Shown: positions 1 through 7,941 of the stretch, piece by piece | Layout: each line of letters opens with the position of its first letter | Numbering within the stretch: position 1 is the first letter of the stretch | Assembly (NCBI RefSeq): GCF_019352175.1 | Contig: NZ_JACBYI010000059.1 | Coordinates: 1-34,533, forward strand | Direction: 5' to 3' | Source of the DNA: Paenibacillus sp. S150 | GTDB lineage: Bacteria; Bacillota; Bacilli; Paenibacillales; Paenibacillaceae | Length of the DNA: 34,533 bases | Notes under the pieces: generated by a model | What the model was told of the DNA's origin: nothing | Database searches by the model: none | The model's input: only the letters and a program-made list of their open reading frames with translations | Position numbers and translations under genes: made by a program

Positions 1-394
1 ACTGGATATGAAAGGAAATTTTCGCAGGGGGGATCCCCCCTGACCCTTGAAAACCATTCCTATCCATTGTCCCAATGGATATCCTACAACCTTTAAAGAT
101 AATTACACAAACTTCTTGACGCTACCCATATGGGGGGAGCGGGCCTCCATTAGGTGTACAAAATCCCACTAAAACCCGTTAAAGCCAGAATTCCAGCCCA
201 TTAGTGTTACTTTTTACACTTCGCTTCAGTCCGCTATGAATCTCTTCCTTGCTTTTCATCAGCTTGTTCAGGCTCTCCGGTTCAATTCATCCTGAATTCC
301 GAAAGTGAATGGAACCAATGTAGAGCTTTTTAGATGATTTGTGGATACTTACTTTCGAAAATCAGGATAAATTTCCTGTCAGAAGAGCCGCCTG
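1..394. other. Non-coding stretch with a dispersed repeat copy
   Basis: No credible coding region is visible before the minus-strand gene that ends at 475. Positions 149-165 read ATTAGGTGTACAAAATC, which is the exact reverse complement of 28878-28894. A related degenerate unit lies at about 200-220. The stretch therefore looks like repeat-bearing intergenic DNA; nothing else in it could be assigned. Confidence 0.5.
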
Positions 395-413
395 AAAACC
401 GTGAGGCTCACGG
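395..413 (-). terminator. Rho-independent terminator of the PNPOx-family gene
   Basis: Positions 399-413 form the hairpin CCGTGAGGCTCACGG. In the minus direction it is followed by four T residues (395-398). It lies about 60 bases beyond the stop codon of the minus-strand gene at 475. Confidence 0.5.
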
Positions 414-474
414 CCGCTTTAAATGTCTGTCTTCGAGATTGCGGCAGCTGTAAATCGGGCTGGGACTTCCTTCC

Positions 475-915
475 CTACTTGCCGGAGACCGCCGCCGGGC
501 CTTCCCAGACCCCATGCTGCTGATCCTTGCCTACATACTCTATGCGTGTCGGCTTCAGCTCAAGGATCACATAGTCGGGGTCCTCCGGACCTTTGAACCA
601 TTTCTCCAGCTCTTTGTTCCATACTTTGGAACGGAGCCCTTCTTCCTTCGAAACGGCAACTGTCGCTTCAATCTCCAGCACATCCTTGCCGCCGCCCTGT
701 TCATATCCAAGCAGCAGAAAAGCGTTGGGATTATCCTTCAGCTCCTCTACCTTATGCGTCTTGCGGTTGGTAGCCAAATAAATGTGAAGTCCGTCATGAA
801 ATACCGCCATATAACGCACCTTAGGTTTGTTGCCGGCTTCAATCGTGCCGAAGGACCCGAACTTGTTGTCGTCCAGCGCCTTGATGATCGTCTGCTCCAG
901 CTCTCTGTTATCCAT
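475..915 (-). CDS. Pyridoxamine 5'-phosphate oxidase (PNPOx)-fold family protein
   Basis: This 146-residue soluble protein looks like the small flavin-binding split-barrel (PNPOx-like, general stress protein 26-type) family. The pattern visible is an N-terminal helix, then strands around PKVRYMAVFHDGLHIYLAT, a TNRKTHKVEEL segment that usually contacts the flavin phosphate, and a C-terminal strand ending in RIEYVG. Start: ATG at 915 follows AAAGGAGA with suitable spacing. Such proteins bind FMN, FAD or F420, but the substrate cannot be read from sequence, and it is too divergent to be called the vitamin B6 enzyme PdxH. It is monocistronic, with a hairpin terminator downstream, and is divergent from the CorA-like gene. 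Confidence 0.8.
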   Translation of the reverse strand: MDNRELEQTIIKALDDNKFGSFGTIEAGNKPKVRYMAVFHDGLHIYLATNRKTHKVEELKDNPNAFLLLGYEQGGGKDVLEIEATVAVSKEEGLRSKVWNKELEKWFKGPEDPDYVILELKPTRIEYVGKDQQHGVWEGPAAVSGK

Positions 916-1150
916 TTACGAAATATCTCCTTTCTAAATCATGTGAATATAGGTTTATATATCCACGCCCGCAGTTTGGAATTATGATTAAAAACGTTGC
1001 TTACAAATAGTGTACCCGTTCAGGTGGCATTGAATCCCGCATCCAGCCATAAACTGATGATTGCCGGGGTTAATGCCGAGCGTGGCCGCCTGGAAAATAG
1101 GGTAATATAATTCGTGTAAAATATTCTGCTTATAAGGGTGGAACCCATTT

Positions 1151-2611
1151 ATGTCTGAGCTTATCCGGACTGATACCGAACCGACACTGCATACCGCGCT
1201 GCTGCAGTTTATCTTCCCCTTCTCTGTCAAGGAAGGCGGGGACATGAAGCTTATTCAGAGATTGGAGCAGGATGGGTTTACCCGTTTTTTTCTAGACAAC
1301 AAGGAGCTGGAGAAAGCCTACTACGGCGAAGGGTACCGCGTATCCCATGAAAAAATGGAGCGGTGCTACCTGCCCTTTGCCGCGCATGTGCTGTTCCCCC
1401 GGGAGAAGGTCAAGGATTCCTTCCGCCGCTTTTCCCGGGTCAACAATCTGCCCTGCAGGCTGGATATGCCCGGGCATTCAATTCAATTTCAGGTCCTTTC
1501 CACGGATGTTTTCATCTGTCCGTTCGAGCTGGGCTTCCTGACTGTCAGAATCCGCATAGAGGAGGAGCATCTCCCGTTCAGCATCGCTTTGGAATTTGCA
1601 GACCGCCTGCGGACACTTGAAAATGTCTCCTATCAGGACGAACAGACCACGATTCATTGCCATGACAGGTCTTTTGGGCAGGTGGAGGATTTTGTCTTCC
1701 GCAATCTGGTGCGCGGACTGGAGCCATTTCTGGATCCTTCGGAAATCGATGGGGCGTATTTTGAAACCCTGCCGTTTTTTGTAGATGAACGGATGCTGGT
1801 TCAAGCCTTCTATGGCTTTGACCGCAGGGAAGAAGAGGATGAGATCAGTGAGGAACTGCGCTACCGGGCTTCACAGCTGGATGGACTGACGCTGGAGGGT
1901 GAACCCTACATCAGCGCCAGCGATAATGGTTATATTGAAGATTACTGCCGGGAGCATTGCTACAGCCGCTGGGGGCCGGACACCTACTATATGACCAATG
2001 AACAGACGTTCTGCTGCCTGAGCCGTGCCGGGTCCGGGCTGGCCACCCAACTGGTGAACCAGATGTACGGGGAGTATTATTACGGCCTTCTGCTGAGTAT
2101 TTTCCACAAAATCGTACTTCTGAAGCTGGCCAACCTGCATTCCCGGCTGCGGATTAACCATGATTATGACGAGATCGAGAACCTGATCTTCCTGATCAAC
2201 AAGTTTTCGGCCAAATTTTATTTTCTGGAGCTGATTTCACAGTCCCAGGGCCGGGAGATTTTTTTTCAGCTGCGCAAGGTCTACGGCAATGACGCCTTGT
2301 TCGATGAGGTGAAGATGACCTTGAATGACCTCTTTCAATACCAGGAGAAATTCCAGGCCAAACGAAGGGATACACTGCTGATGATCCTGACGGTGTTCAC
2401 GGTGGTCAGCGGCATTTATGGCATGAATCAGGTCATCGAGGACCTTAAGGGCAAGATCGGCTGGAACAAAATGCTGGAGTATTCCCCATTTGAATATCTG
2501 GCGCTGTTCGTTGCGTTAACGGGCATCGCCGTCAGCATCGGCCTGAGTCTGAAGCAGCTGTGGAACGGCATCCGCAGCCGCCGCAGAAAAAGATATCAGG
2601 GTCAGGACTAG
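1151..2611 (+). CDS. CorA-like membrane protein with a YGMN motif
   Basis: This 486-residue protein has a long soluble N-terminal part (about 1-400) and two C-terminal membrane helices (about 408-424 and 447-468). The first helix ends in GIYGMN (GMN at 424-426), the selectivity signature of CorA/Mrs2 magnesium channels. The second is followed by a very basic tail. This topology matches CorA, but the N-terminal domain is not recognisably CorA and the whole is longer than usual for CorA, so transport is an inference. The start at 1151 (AAGGGTGG upstream) is preferred because LLQFIFPFSV reads like the first strand of the domain. ATG 1244, with GGAAGG upstream, is the alternative. A TATAAT-like element lies at 1106-1111. 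The gene is monocistronic. Confidence 0.7.
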   Translation: MSELIRTDTEPTLHTALLQFIFPFSVKEGGDMKLIQRLEQDGFTRFFLDNKELEKAYYGEGYRVSHEKMERCYLPFAAHVLFPREKVKDSFRRFSRVNNLPCRLDMPGHSIQFQVLSTDVFICPFELGFLTVRIRIEEEHLPFSIALEFADRLRTLENVSYQDEQTTIHCHDRSFGQVEDFVFRNLVRGLEPFLDPSEIDGAYFETLPFFVDERMLVQAFYGFDRREEEDEISEELRYRASQLDGLTLEGEPYISASDNGYIEDYCREHCYSRWGPDTYYMTNEQTFCCLSRAGSGLATQLVNQMYGEYYYGLLLSIFHKIVLLKLANLHSRLRINHDYDEIENLIFLINKFSAKFYFLELISQSQGREIFFQLRKVYGNDALFDEVKMTLNDLFQYQEKFQAKRRDTLLMILTVFTVVSGIYGMNQVIEDLKGKIGWNKMLEYSPFEYLALFVALTGIAVSIGLSLKQLWNGIRSRRRKRYQGQD

Positions 2612-2622
2612 CGCCGATGGGC

Positions 2623-2651
2623 TGGACAACGCCGGAGGGGACCGCTATAAT
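2623..2651 (+). promoter_or_regulatory. SigA-type promoter of the thiamine-precursor transport operon
   Basis: TGGACA (2623-2628) and TATAAT (2646-2651) are separated by exactly 17 bases. Transcription would start near 2658, about 30 bases before the TPP riboswitch. Confidence 0.75.
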
Positions 2652-2689
2652 ACAGCGTAAGAACACAGCAATACCCATAACTTCATAGT

Positions 2690-2783
2690 AACAGGGGGGC
2701 TGGAATTGGCCGGCTGAGAGTGTATCCCGCAAAGATACTGACCCTTATACCTGATCTGGATAATGCCAGCGTAGGAATCCATT
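2690..2783 (+). promoter_or_regulatory. TPP riboswitch (THI box)
   Basis: The conserved core is present in order: GGCTGAGAG at 2712-2720, GACCCTTATACCTGATCTGG at 2740-2759, then TAATGCCAGCGTAGGAA at 2761-2777. These are the CUGAGA, ACCUGAUCUGG and GCCAGCGUAGG elements that define the thiamine pyrophosphate aptamer. With the terminator at 2834-2860 it should end transcription when TPP is abundant, so the downstream transporter is made only under thiamine shortage. Confidence 0.95.
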
Positions 2784-2833
2784 TTCCGCATTCAGCCGTT
2801 TTGGCCTGAGCGGTCCACCTAACGCAACTAACG

Positions 2834-2860
2834 GCGTCCCGATCTTCGGGGCGCTTTTTT
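2834..2860 (+). terminator. Terminator of the TPP riboswitch expression platform
   Basis: The stem GCGTCCC (2834-2840) pairs with GGGGCGC (2848-2854) across a GATCTTC loop and is followed by a T run to 2860. It sits between the aptamer and the first gene of the operon, as expected of an attenuator. Confidence 0.8.
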
Positions 2861-2921
2861 GGGTATGAGCATCATCAGATTTCGGAGGACTGGGGTTAGC
2901 TGGAAGGAGAGAAGAGAAACA

Positions 2922-3992
2922 ATGGGAGTCAAAAAAGCACTTATGCTCTGCATCAGCTGCATGCTGGTTATCGTCTTGGCCGGCTGCGGCGGCAATAATG
3001 CAAATTCCGGCGGAAATGGCGCCGCCCCATCCGGGGACAGCACCTCCGCTCCTGAAGCAACTGCCGCCGGGACGGCTGCTCCGGAGGAGCTGACCGCAAT
3101 CAAGGTTGCACTGGACTGGACGCCGAACACCAATCACACCGGCCTTTATACGGCCAAAGAGCTGGGCTATTATGAGGAAGAAGGCCTGGATGTAGAAATT
3201 GTACAGCCGGGTGCAGCCGGAGCCGATACGATGGTGGCCTCGGGCGAAGCCGCTTTCGGCATCAGTGCCCAGGAAGCCCTCACCCTCGCCCGTCTGCAGG
3301 AGGTGCCGCTCGTATCGGTCGCCGCGATCATTCAGCATAACACCTCGGGATTTGCCGCACCGCAGGACCGCAAGATCAAGACGCCGAAAGATTTCGAAGG
3401 CAAAACCTACGGCGGCTGGGGTTCTCCCGCAGAAGAAGCGGCCATGAAAGCCATTATGGACCCTGAAGGCGGCGATGTTGCAAAGGTGAAGCTGGTCAAT
3501 ATCGGCGAAGCCGATTTCTTCACCGCCGTGAAGCGCGACATAGATTTCGCCTGGATTTTCTACGCATGGACCGGTATTGAAGCGGAGCTGCGCGGCGAGC
3601 CGCTGGACATGCTGTATTTGAAGGATTACGCACCGCAGCTGGATTTCTACACCCCGGTACTGACCACCAGCGAGAAGGAAATTGCCGAGCATCCCGAGCT
3701 GGTGAAGGCATTCCTTGCGGCTACGTCCAAAGGGTATCAATACGCCATCGACAAGCCGGAAGAAGCGGCTGCGATTCTCTCCAAGGCTGTGCCCGAGCTT
3801 GATCCCGAGCTTGTCCTGGCCAGCCAGAAATGGCTCAGCCCGAAATATACGGATGATGCTGCCCGCTGGGGTGAGCAAAAGGCCGAGGTCTGGCAGGATT
3901 ACGCCGACTGGATGTACGGCCTGAAGCTGCTGGATAAGCCGCTGGACGCCGCTTCGGCGTTCACGAATGAGTATCTGCCGGAAGGCCAATAA
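2922..3992 (+). CDS. thiY: Thiamine-precursor ABC transporter substrate-binding lipoprotein (ThiY-like, NMT1/THI5 domain)
   Basis: The start is ATG 2922 after GGAAGGAGAG, giving 356 residues. The N-terminus is a lipoprotein signal with lipobox LAGC (Cys22), followed by a Gly/Ser/Ala-rich linker and an NMT1/THI5-like domain beginning IKVALDWTPNTNHTGLY. That opening is typical of pyrimidine (HMP, formyl-aminopyrimidine) binding proteins of thiamine salvage. It also contains GISAQEALTLAR and FAWIFYAWTG, which resemble ligand-pocket segments in the family. The gene is first in a four-gene operon under the TPP riboswitch. The protein would be lipid-anchored outside the membrane and deliver a thiamine pyrimidine precursor to the permease; the exact ligand is inferred. 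Confidence 0.88.
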   Translation: MGVKKALMLCISCMLVIVLAGCGGNNANSGGNGAAPSGDSTSAPEATAAGTAAPEELTAIKVALDWTPNTNHTGLYTAKELGYYEEEGLDVEIVQPGAAGADTMVASGEAAFGISAQEALTLARLQEVPLVSVAAIIQHNTSGFAAPQDRKIKTPKDFEGKTYGGWGSPAEEAAMKAIMDPEGGDVAKVKLVNIGEADFFTAVKRDIDFAWIFYAWTGIEAELRGEPLDMLYLKDYAPQLDFYTPVLTTSEKEIAEHPELVKAFLAATSKGYQYAIDKPEEAAAILSKAVPELDPELVLASQKWLSPKYTDDAARWGEQKAEVWQDYADWMYGLKLLDKPLDAASAFTNEYLPEGQ

Positions 3993-4050
3993 CCTTTTTC
4001 AATATATCAACTTCAAAATTCACCATTCCAAACCGAAAGGATCTGACCGC

Positions 4051-4344
4051 ATGGCAAATACCCTGCTGAGCATTCAAGTCATCCCTAAAACTCCGAACAA
4101 CGAGGATTCCATCCCTTATGTGGACAAGGCCATTGAAGTTATTCAGCAATCCGGCGTCAAGCACCAGGTGAATCCGCTTGAAACCACGATGGAGGGTGAG
4201 CTGAACGAGCTGCTTGAGGTGGTGCGTCAAATGCACGAGGCGCTGATTGCGTCCGGCAGTCCCAGCGTCATCTCCCAGATCAAGATCGCCCATAACCCGG
4301 GCGGAATCAGCATGGACAAGCTGACGGAAAAATACCGGCCGTGA
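4051..4344 (+). CDS. MTH1187-family thiamine-binding protein (UPF0045/DUF77)
   Basis: This is a 97-residue cytosolic protein from ATG 4051, with GAAAGGAT upstream. It has the compact ferredoxin-like pattern of the MTH1187/YqgV family: an opening strand MANTLLSIQVIP, a YVDKAIEVIQQSG helix, a VNPLETTMEGE segment and a VVRQMHEALIASG helix. Family members bind thiamine. The location between the lipoprotein and permease genes fits a carrier or regulator of the imported ligand, although the precise role is inferred. Its stop codon overlaps the GTG start of the permease gene (GTGA at 4341-4344), so translation is probably coupled. Confidence 0.85.
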   Translation: MANTLLSIQVIPKTPNNEDSIPYVDKAIEVIQQSGVKHQVNPLETTMEGELNELLEVVRQMHEALIASGSPSVISQIKIAHNPGGISMDKLTEKYRP

Positions 4345-5102
4345 AATCGTACTGGAATCAAATCTGGCCGCCCCTTGTGGCGGTCATCTTTTTTCTGGGC
4401 GCTTGGCAATTGGCGGTATCCGTGCTTCATGTTCCTTCCTGGATGCTCCCCGGCCCCGGCGACATTGCCCGTGAATCCAAAGGCAACGCCTCCGGCATCT
4501 GGGCGCATACGGCTGCTACTCTGCGGCTGACCTTGATCGGATTCCCTGTCGGCACGGGGGTAGGACTCCTTGTGGCGCTGCTGCTGCATTTGGTGCCCTG
4601 GCTGAAACGGGCGCTGTATCCGCTGCTGATCCTCAGCCAGAATGTGCCTTCCATTGCCTTGGGGCCGCTGCTGATCATCTGGTTCGGCTTCGGGCTGCTG
4701 CCCAAAATCGTGCTCATCACCCTTGTCTGCTTCTTCCCGGTTGCCGTCGCCGCCATGGGCGGACTGGCCCAGAGCGACCGGATCATGATGAATTATATGA
4801 AAATGGCCGGGGCCGGCAAATGGCAGATCTTCACCAAGCTGGAGCTGCCAAGCTCCCTGCCTTCCCTGTTCTCAGGCCTCAAAATCTCCGCCACCTACGC
4901 GGTAATGGGGGCAGTGGTGGCCGAGTGGATCGGCGCAGACAAGGGCATCGGGTACTATATGCTGCTGCAGAAGGCCTCCTACCGCACGGACCGGATGTTT
5001 GTCGCCATCGTTATTATCGTGCTGCTTAGTCTGGTGCTGTTCGCGCTGATCGCCCTGCTGGAGAAATGGCTGGTGCGCTGGAAGCCGCGCAAGGCCTCCT
5101 GA
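4341..5102 (+). CDS. thiX: ABC transporter permease for a thiamine precursor (ThiX-like)
   Basis: This 253-residue integral membrane protein has about six hydrophobic segments. The cytoplasmic EAA loop (MKMAGAGKWQIFTKLELPSS) that docks the ATPase lies in the middle, as in BPD_transp_1 permeases of the SsuC/ThiX type. The GTG start overlaps the stop of the preceding gene by four bases, and its own stop overlaps an in-frame ATG (TGATG) of the ATPase frame. It would form the membrane channel for the ThiY-like lipoprotein. Confidence 0.88.
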   Translation: MKSYWNQIWPPLVAVIFFLGAWQLAVSVLHVPSWMLPGPGDIARESKGNASGIWAHTAATLRLTLIGFPVGTGVGLLVALLLHLVPWLKRALYPLLILSQNVPSIALGPLLIIWFGFGLLPKIVLITLVCFFPVAVAAMGGLAQSDRIMMNYMKMAGAGKWQIFTKLELPSSLPSLFSGLKISATYAVMGAVVAEWIGADKGIGYYMLLQKASYRTDRMFVAIVIIVLLSLVLFALIALLEKWLVRWKPRKAS

Positions 5103-5167
5103 TGGCAAGAACGATATCGGCATATAAAGATAAAATGCAGACGCACAAGACAGGAGGATGGACGAAG

Positions 5168-6037
5168 ATGTCTCATATTACAAACGCCGGAGGGAGAGTT
5201 ATCGAAAGCCCGGCTATGGCAACAAAGAGCGCTGAAGGTGGTTCTGACGGGAGCAGCAACCCGCCGCCTGCACTCGAAGTCAGCGGAGTATCCAAAGCCT
5301 TCTTCCAACGCCGCCGCGAGACCCGCGTGCTGGATAACGTATCTCTGAAGGTTGAACAGCAGGAATTCGTCTCTATCGTCGGTCCTTCGGGCTGCGGCAA
5401 AAGCACACTGTTCCATATCATCGGCGGCCTGGAGCTGCCCGAAGCCGGAACCGTAAGCATGAACGGCAAGCCTGTCACCGGGCAGCGCGGCGAGATCAGC
5501 TATATGCCGCAGCAGCCCGCCCTGTTCCCTTGGCGGACCATTGAGGACAACGTCCTGCTCGCCGGTGAGCTTAAGGGCCAGCCGCAGGCCGAAGCGCGTG
5601 AAGCCGCCCGCCGCTGGCTCGGCAAGGTCGGCCTGGGCGGATTCGAGCGCGCCTACCCGCATATGCTGTCAGGCGGCATGCAGCAGCGGGCCGCTTTTCT
5701 GCGGGCGCTGCTTGCGCCGCAGGAGCTGATGCTGCTGGACGAGCCGTTCAGCGCGCTGGATGCCCTGACGCGTGAGCAGATGCAGCGCTGGCTGCTGGAG
5801 CTGTGGGAGGAGAACCGCCGCTCCGTGCTCTTCATCACCCACAACATTGAGGAGGCCCTGCTGCTCTCCGGCCGCATCTATGTTTTCTCTGGACGTCCAG
5901 GCTCCGTCCTGCACACTGTCGATGTCCCCTTTCCGCGTCCGCGACGCGAGGAAATTACCGAAGCCCCCGAGTTCCTGCAGCTGAGGCGCCAGCTGTCCCA
6001 ATGGATGCGTGAGGAGCAGGCCAAGCCAGCCAGATAA
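5168..6037 (+). CDS. thiZ: ABC transporter ATP-binding protein for a thiamine precursor (ThiZ-like)
   Basis: Start chosen at ATG 5168 because CAGGAGG lies at 5151-5157; ATG 5102, overlapping the permease stop, is in frame and possible. From 5168 the protein has 289 residues. The Walker A motif GPSGCGKST is at about 72-80. The Q-loop region reads YMPQQPALFPWRT, the signature is LSGGMQQRAAFLRALL, Walker B plus D-loop is LMLLDEPFSALDALTRE, and the H-loop is THNIEEA. The FPWRT sequence after the Q-loop is typical of the nitrate/sulfonate/thiamine-precursor class. It energises uptake with the preceding permease and lipoprotein. Confidence 0.9.
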   Translation: MSHITNAGGRVIESPAMATKSAEGGSDGSSNPPPALEVSGVSKAFFQRRRETRVLDNVSLKVEQQEFVSIVGPSGCGKSTLFHIIGGLELPEAGTVSMNGKPVTGQRGEISYMPQQPALFPWRTIEDNVLLAGELKGQPQAEAREAARRWLGKVGLGGFERAYPHMLSGGMQQRAAFLRALLAPQELMLLDEPFSALDALTREQMQRWLLELWEENRRSVLFITHNIEEALLLSGRIYVFSGRPGSVLHTVDVPFPRPRREEITEAPEFLQLRRQLSQWMREEQAKPAR

Positions 6038-6130
6038 TCCCGGCTTGCCGTTCATCCGGTTAAAAATCCGGCTATATCCAGCCCTGTATAGCGCCGTTTC
6101 CTTTTTTCGAATAACTTTTTAAGGAATTAA

Positions 6131-6159
6131 TTGATTTTATTGTAACAATACAGTAAGAT
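6131..6159 (+). promoter_or_regulatory. Candidate promoter of the GH30 gene
   Basis: TTGATT (6131-6136) and TAAGAT (6154-6159) are spaced by 17 bases. The predicted start near 6166 places both cre-like operators just downstream. Confidence 0.45.
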
Positions 6160-6174
6160 ATTTCTGCCGGGAAA

Positions 6175-6255
6175 ATGTAATCGATTTCATCATGGGAATA
6201 CGGATATATTTTCTTGGGAGAAATCATTGATCCGGCAAAATGTAATCGATTACAA
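6175..6255 (+). promoter_or_regulatory. Two cre-like (CcpA/LacI-family) operators before the GH30 gene
   Basis: TGTAATCGATTTCA at 6176-6189 and the perfect palindrome TGTAATCGATTACA at 6241-6254 are 65 bp apart. With the preceding A, both fit the relaxed Bacillus cre consensus WTGNAANCGNWNNCW. The second lies just upstream of the Shine-Dalgarno sequence at 6269. They could bind CcpA for carbon catabolite repression or a pathway-specific LacI-family repressor acting through a DNA loop. Confidence 0.6.
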
Positions 6256-6285
6256 CATTCGTTTCACGAAAGGAGTTATCGAAGA

Positions 6286-7782
6286 ATGAGGAAGCTTTGG
6301 TTAACTGCACTGACCGCATCCCTACTTACCGCCAGCGGAGGAATCGCAGCGGGACCGGTTTCGGCGGCCGGAGAGCCGGCCGAGGTCTGGATTTCCACCT
6401 CTGATCCAAACACCGAGCCTGCCGTCGGACTCAGCACCGGTGCCCGCCTGACCCGAATCGGGGACAAAGCCTTCAGCACCAGCTCGGGCAGTGCGGATTA
6501 CACCATTACCGTAAATGAAGGCACCGCCTATCAGCAAATGGACGGCTTCGGCGTCTCGATTACGGACTCATCGGCCTGGCTGCTGAATTATAAGCTGAAT
6601 GCCGCCAAGCGGGCCGAGGTAATGGAGAAGCTGTTCGGCAATACCGGCATCGGCCTCAGTCTCCTGCGCCAGCCAATGGGCAGCTCCGACTTCACCTGGT
6701 CTGCCTACACGTATGATGATACGGCGAACGATACCTCGCTCAGCCAATTCACCATCAGCCGCGATCTTCCCTATATTGTTCCGATGGTGAAGGCGGCAAT
6801 TGCCAAGAATCCGAGCATCAAGGTATTCGCCTCTCCATGGAGCGCCCCGGCCTGGATGAAGTACTCAGGCACGCTGAACGGAGGCAAGCTGAAAGCCGAA
6901 TACTATCAAACCTACGCCGACTATTTCAAAAAATACATCCAGGCCTACCAGGCCCAGGGTATTCCGATTTATGCCGTGACCGTGCAGAACGAGCCGATGT
7001 ATGAAACCGCCGCTTACCCATCCATGGGGATGAACGAGCAGGACGAAATCGGCTTCATCGGGGATTATCTGGGACCCACGCTCAGAAATGCCGGTATCGC
7101 CAGCAAAATCATTGCCTTCGACCACAACTATCTGAACTGGAGCTTCCCGAACACCGTGATCCAGAGTCTCAAAAATTCCGGAAAAGCAGGCTATATCGCC
7201 GGCAGCGCCTTCCATCACTATGACAGCGGAGACGGGTCGCAGATGACTTCACTGCATAACGCACAGCCCGACAAGGATATCTGGTTCACCGAAGGCGGCT
7301 TCGGGAACTGGAATGATCCGCAGAACGGCACAAGCCAGGGCTTCGACAACATGATTACCGAGTTCATCAATATTACACGCAACTGGTCCAAGTCGATTAT
7401 TCTCTGGAATGCGGCGCTTGATCAAAAGGATGGTCCGGCCCTGCTCTCCGCCTATAACAGCAACAAAGGCATGGTAACGATCCAGAACTCCGACAATTCG
7501 AACAGCAATCCGGAGAATACCGTCACTTATACCAAACAATATTACCTGCTTGGCCACTTCAGCAAGTTCGTCGTTCCGGGCGCCTACCGCATCCAGACCA
7601 ATACCAGCAACGACCTGAAGAATGTCGCCTTCAAGAACCCGGACGGTTCCAAGGTTGTCGTTGCGTATAATCCTCAAACCTCAGCCCAAAATGTCAAAGT
7701 TCAATGGGGCAGCCAATCCTTCGTTGTGAATGTGCCTGCCAAGTCGGTTATGACTTATAAATGGTACGGCAATCCGTCGTAA
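6286..7782 (+). CDS. Secreted glycoside hydrolase family 30 enzyme
   Basis: ATG 6286 follows AAAGGAG (6269-6275), giving 498 residues. A Sec signal peptide (MRKLWLTALTASLLTASGG..., likely cut after PVSAA) precedes a GH30 (beta/alpha)8 barrel and its side beta-domain. The catalytic acid/base is Glu236 in TVQNEP and the nucleophile is Glu336 in WFTEGG. Other family signatures are QQMDGFGVSITDSSAWLL and FASPWSAPAWMK. The family includes glucosylceramidases, endo-beta-1,6-glucanases and glucuronoxylanases; this one resembles the glucosylceramidase/beta-1,6-glucanase branch, but specificity is uncertain. It would act outside the cell on a polysaccharide. The gene is monocistronic, with tandem cre-like operators upstream and a strong terminator downstream. 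Confidence 0.88.
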   Translation: MRKLWLTALTASLLTASGGIAAGPVSAAGEPAEVWISTSDPNTEPAVGLSTGARLTRIGDKAFSTSSGSADYTITVNEGTAYQQMDGFGVSITDSSAWLLNYKLNAAKRAEVMEKLFGNTGIGLSLLRQPMGSSDFTWSAYTYDDTANDTSLSQFTISRDLPYIVPMVKAAIAKNPSIKVFASPWSAPAWMKYSGTLNGGKLKAEYYQTYADYFKKYIQAYQAQGIPIYAVTVQNEPMYETAAYPSMGMNEQDEIGFIGDYLGPTLRNAGIASKIIAFDHNYLNWSFPNTVIQSLKNSGKAGYIAGSAFHHYDSGDGSQMTSLHNAQPDKDIWFTEGGFGNWNDPQNGTSQGFDNMITEFINITRNWSKSIILWNAALDQKDGPALLSAYNSNKGMVTIQNSDNSNSNPENTVTYTKQYYLLGHFSKFVVPGAYRIQTNTSNDLKNVAFKNPDGSKVVVAYNPQTSAQNVKVQWGSQSFVVNVPAKSVMTYKWYGNPS

Positions 7783-7825
7783 GGCTCCAGCCTAACGAAA
7801 TATCGTCAACCTTCCCTTAAAAAAG

Positions 7826-7880
7826 AAACAGCGGCGGAATAAGACTTGGAAACAAAGTCTTACTCCGCCGCTGTTTTTAA
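7826..7880 (+). terminator. Strong terminator after the GH30 gene
   Basis: A 22-base arm (7826-7847) pairs almost perfectly with 7855-7876 across a short loop and ends in a T run. The A-rich start of the left arm means it could also stop minus-strand transcription arriving from the SDR gene. Confidence 0.85.
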
Positions 7881-7941
7881 TGAACTGACGTTCCGCCTTA
7901 GTTCAACAGGTCAAAATGACCGCCGGGTGCCTTCCATTATA

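Noticed and set aside
2745..3989. 414-codon open frame antisense to the thiY-like gene
   Set aside because: It runs through the TPP riboswitch and its terminator and has no start signals.
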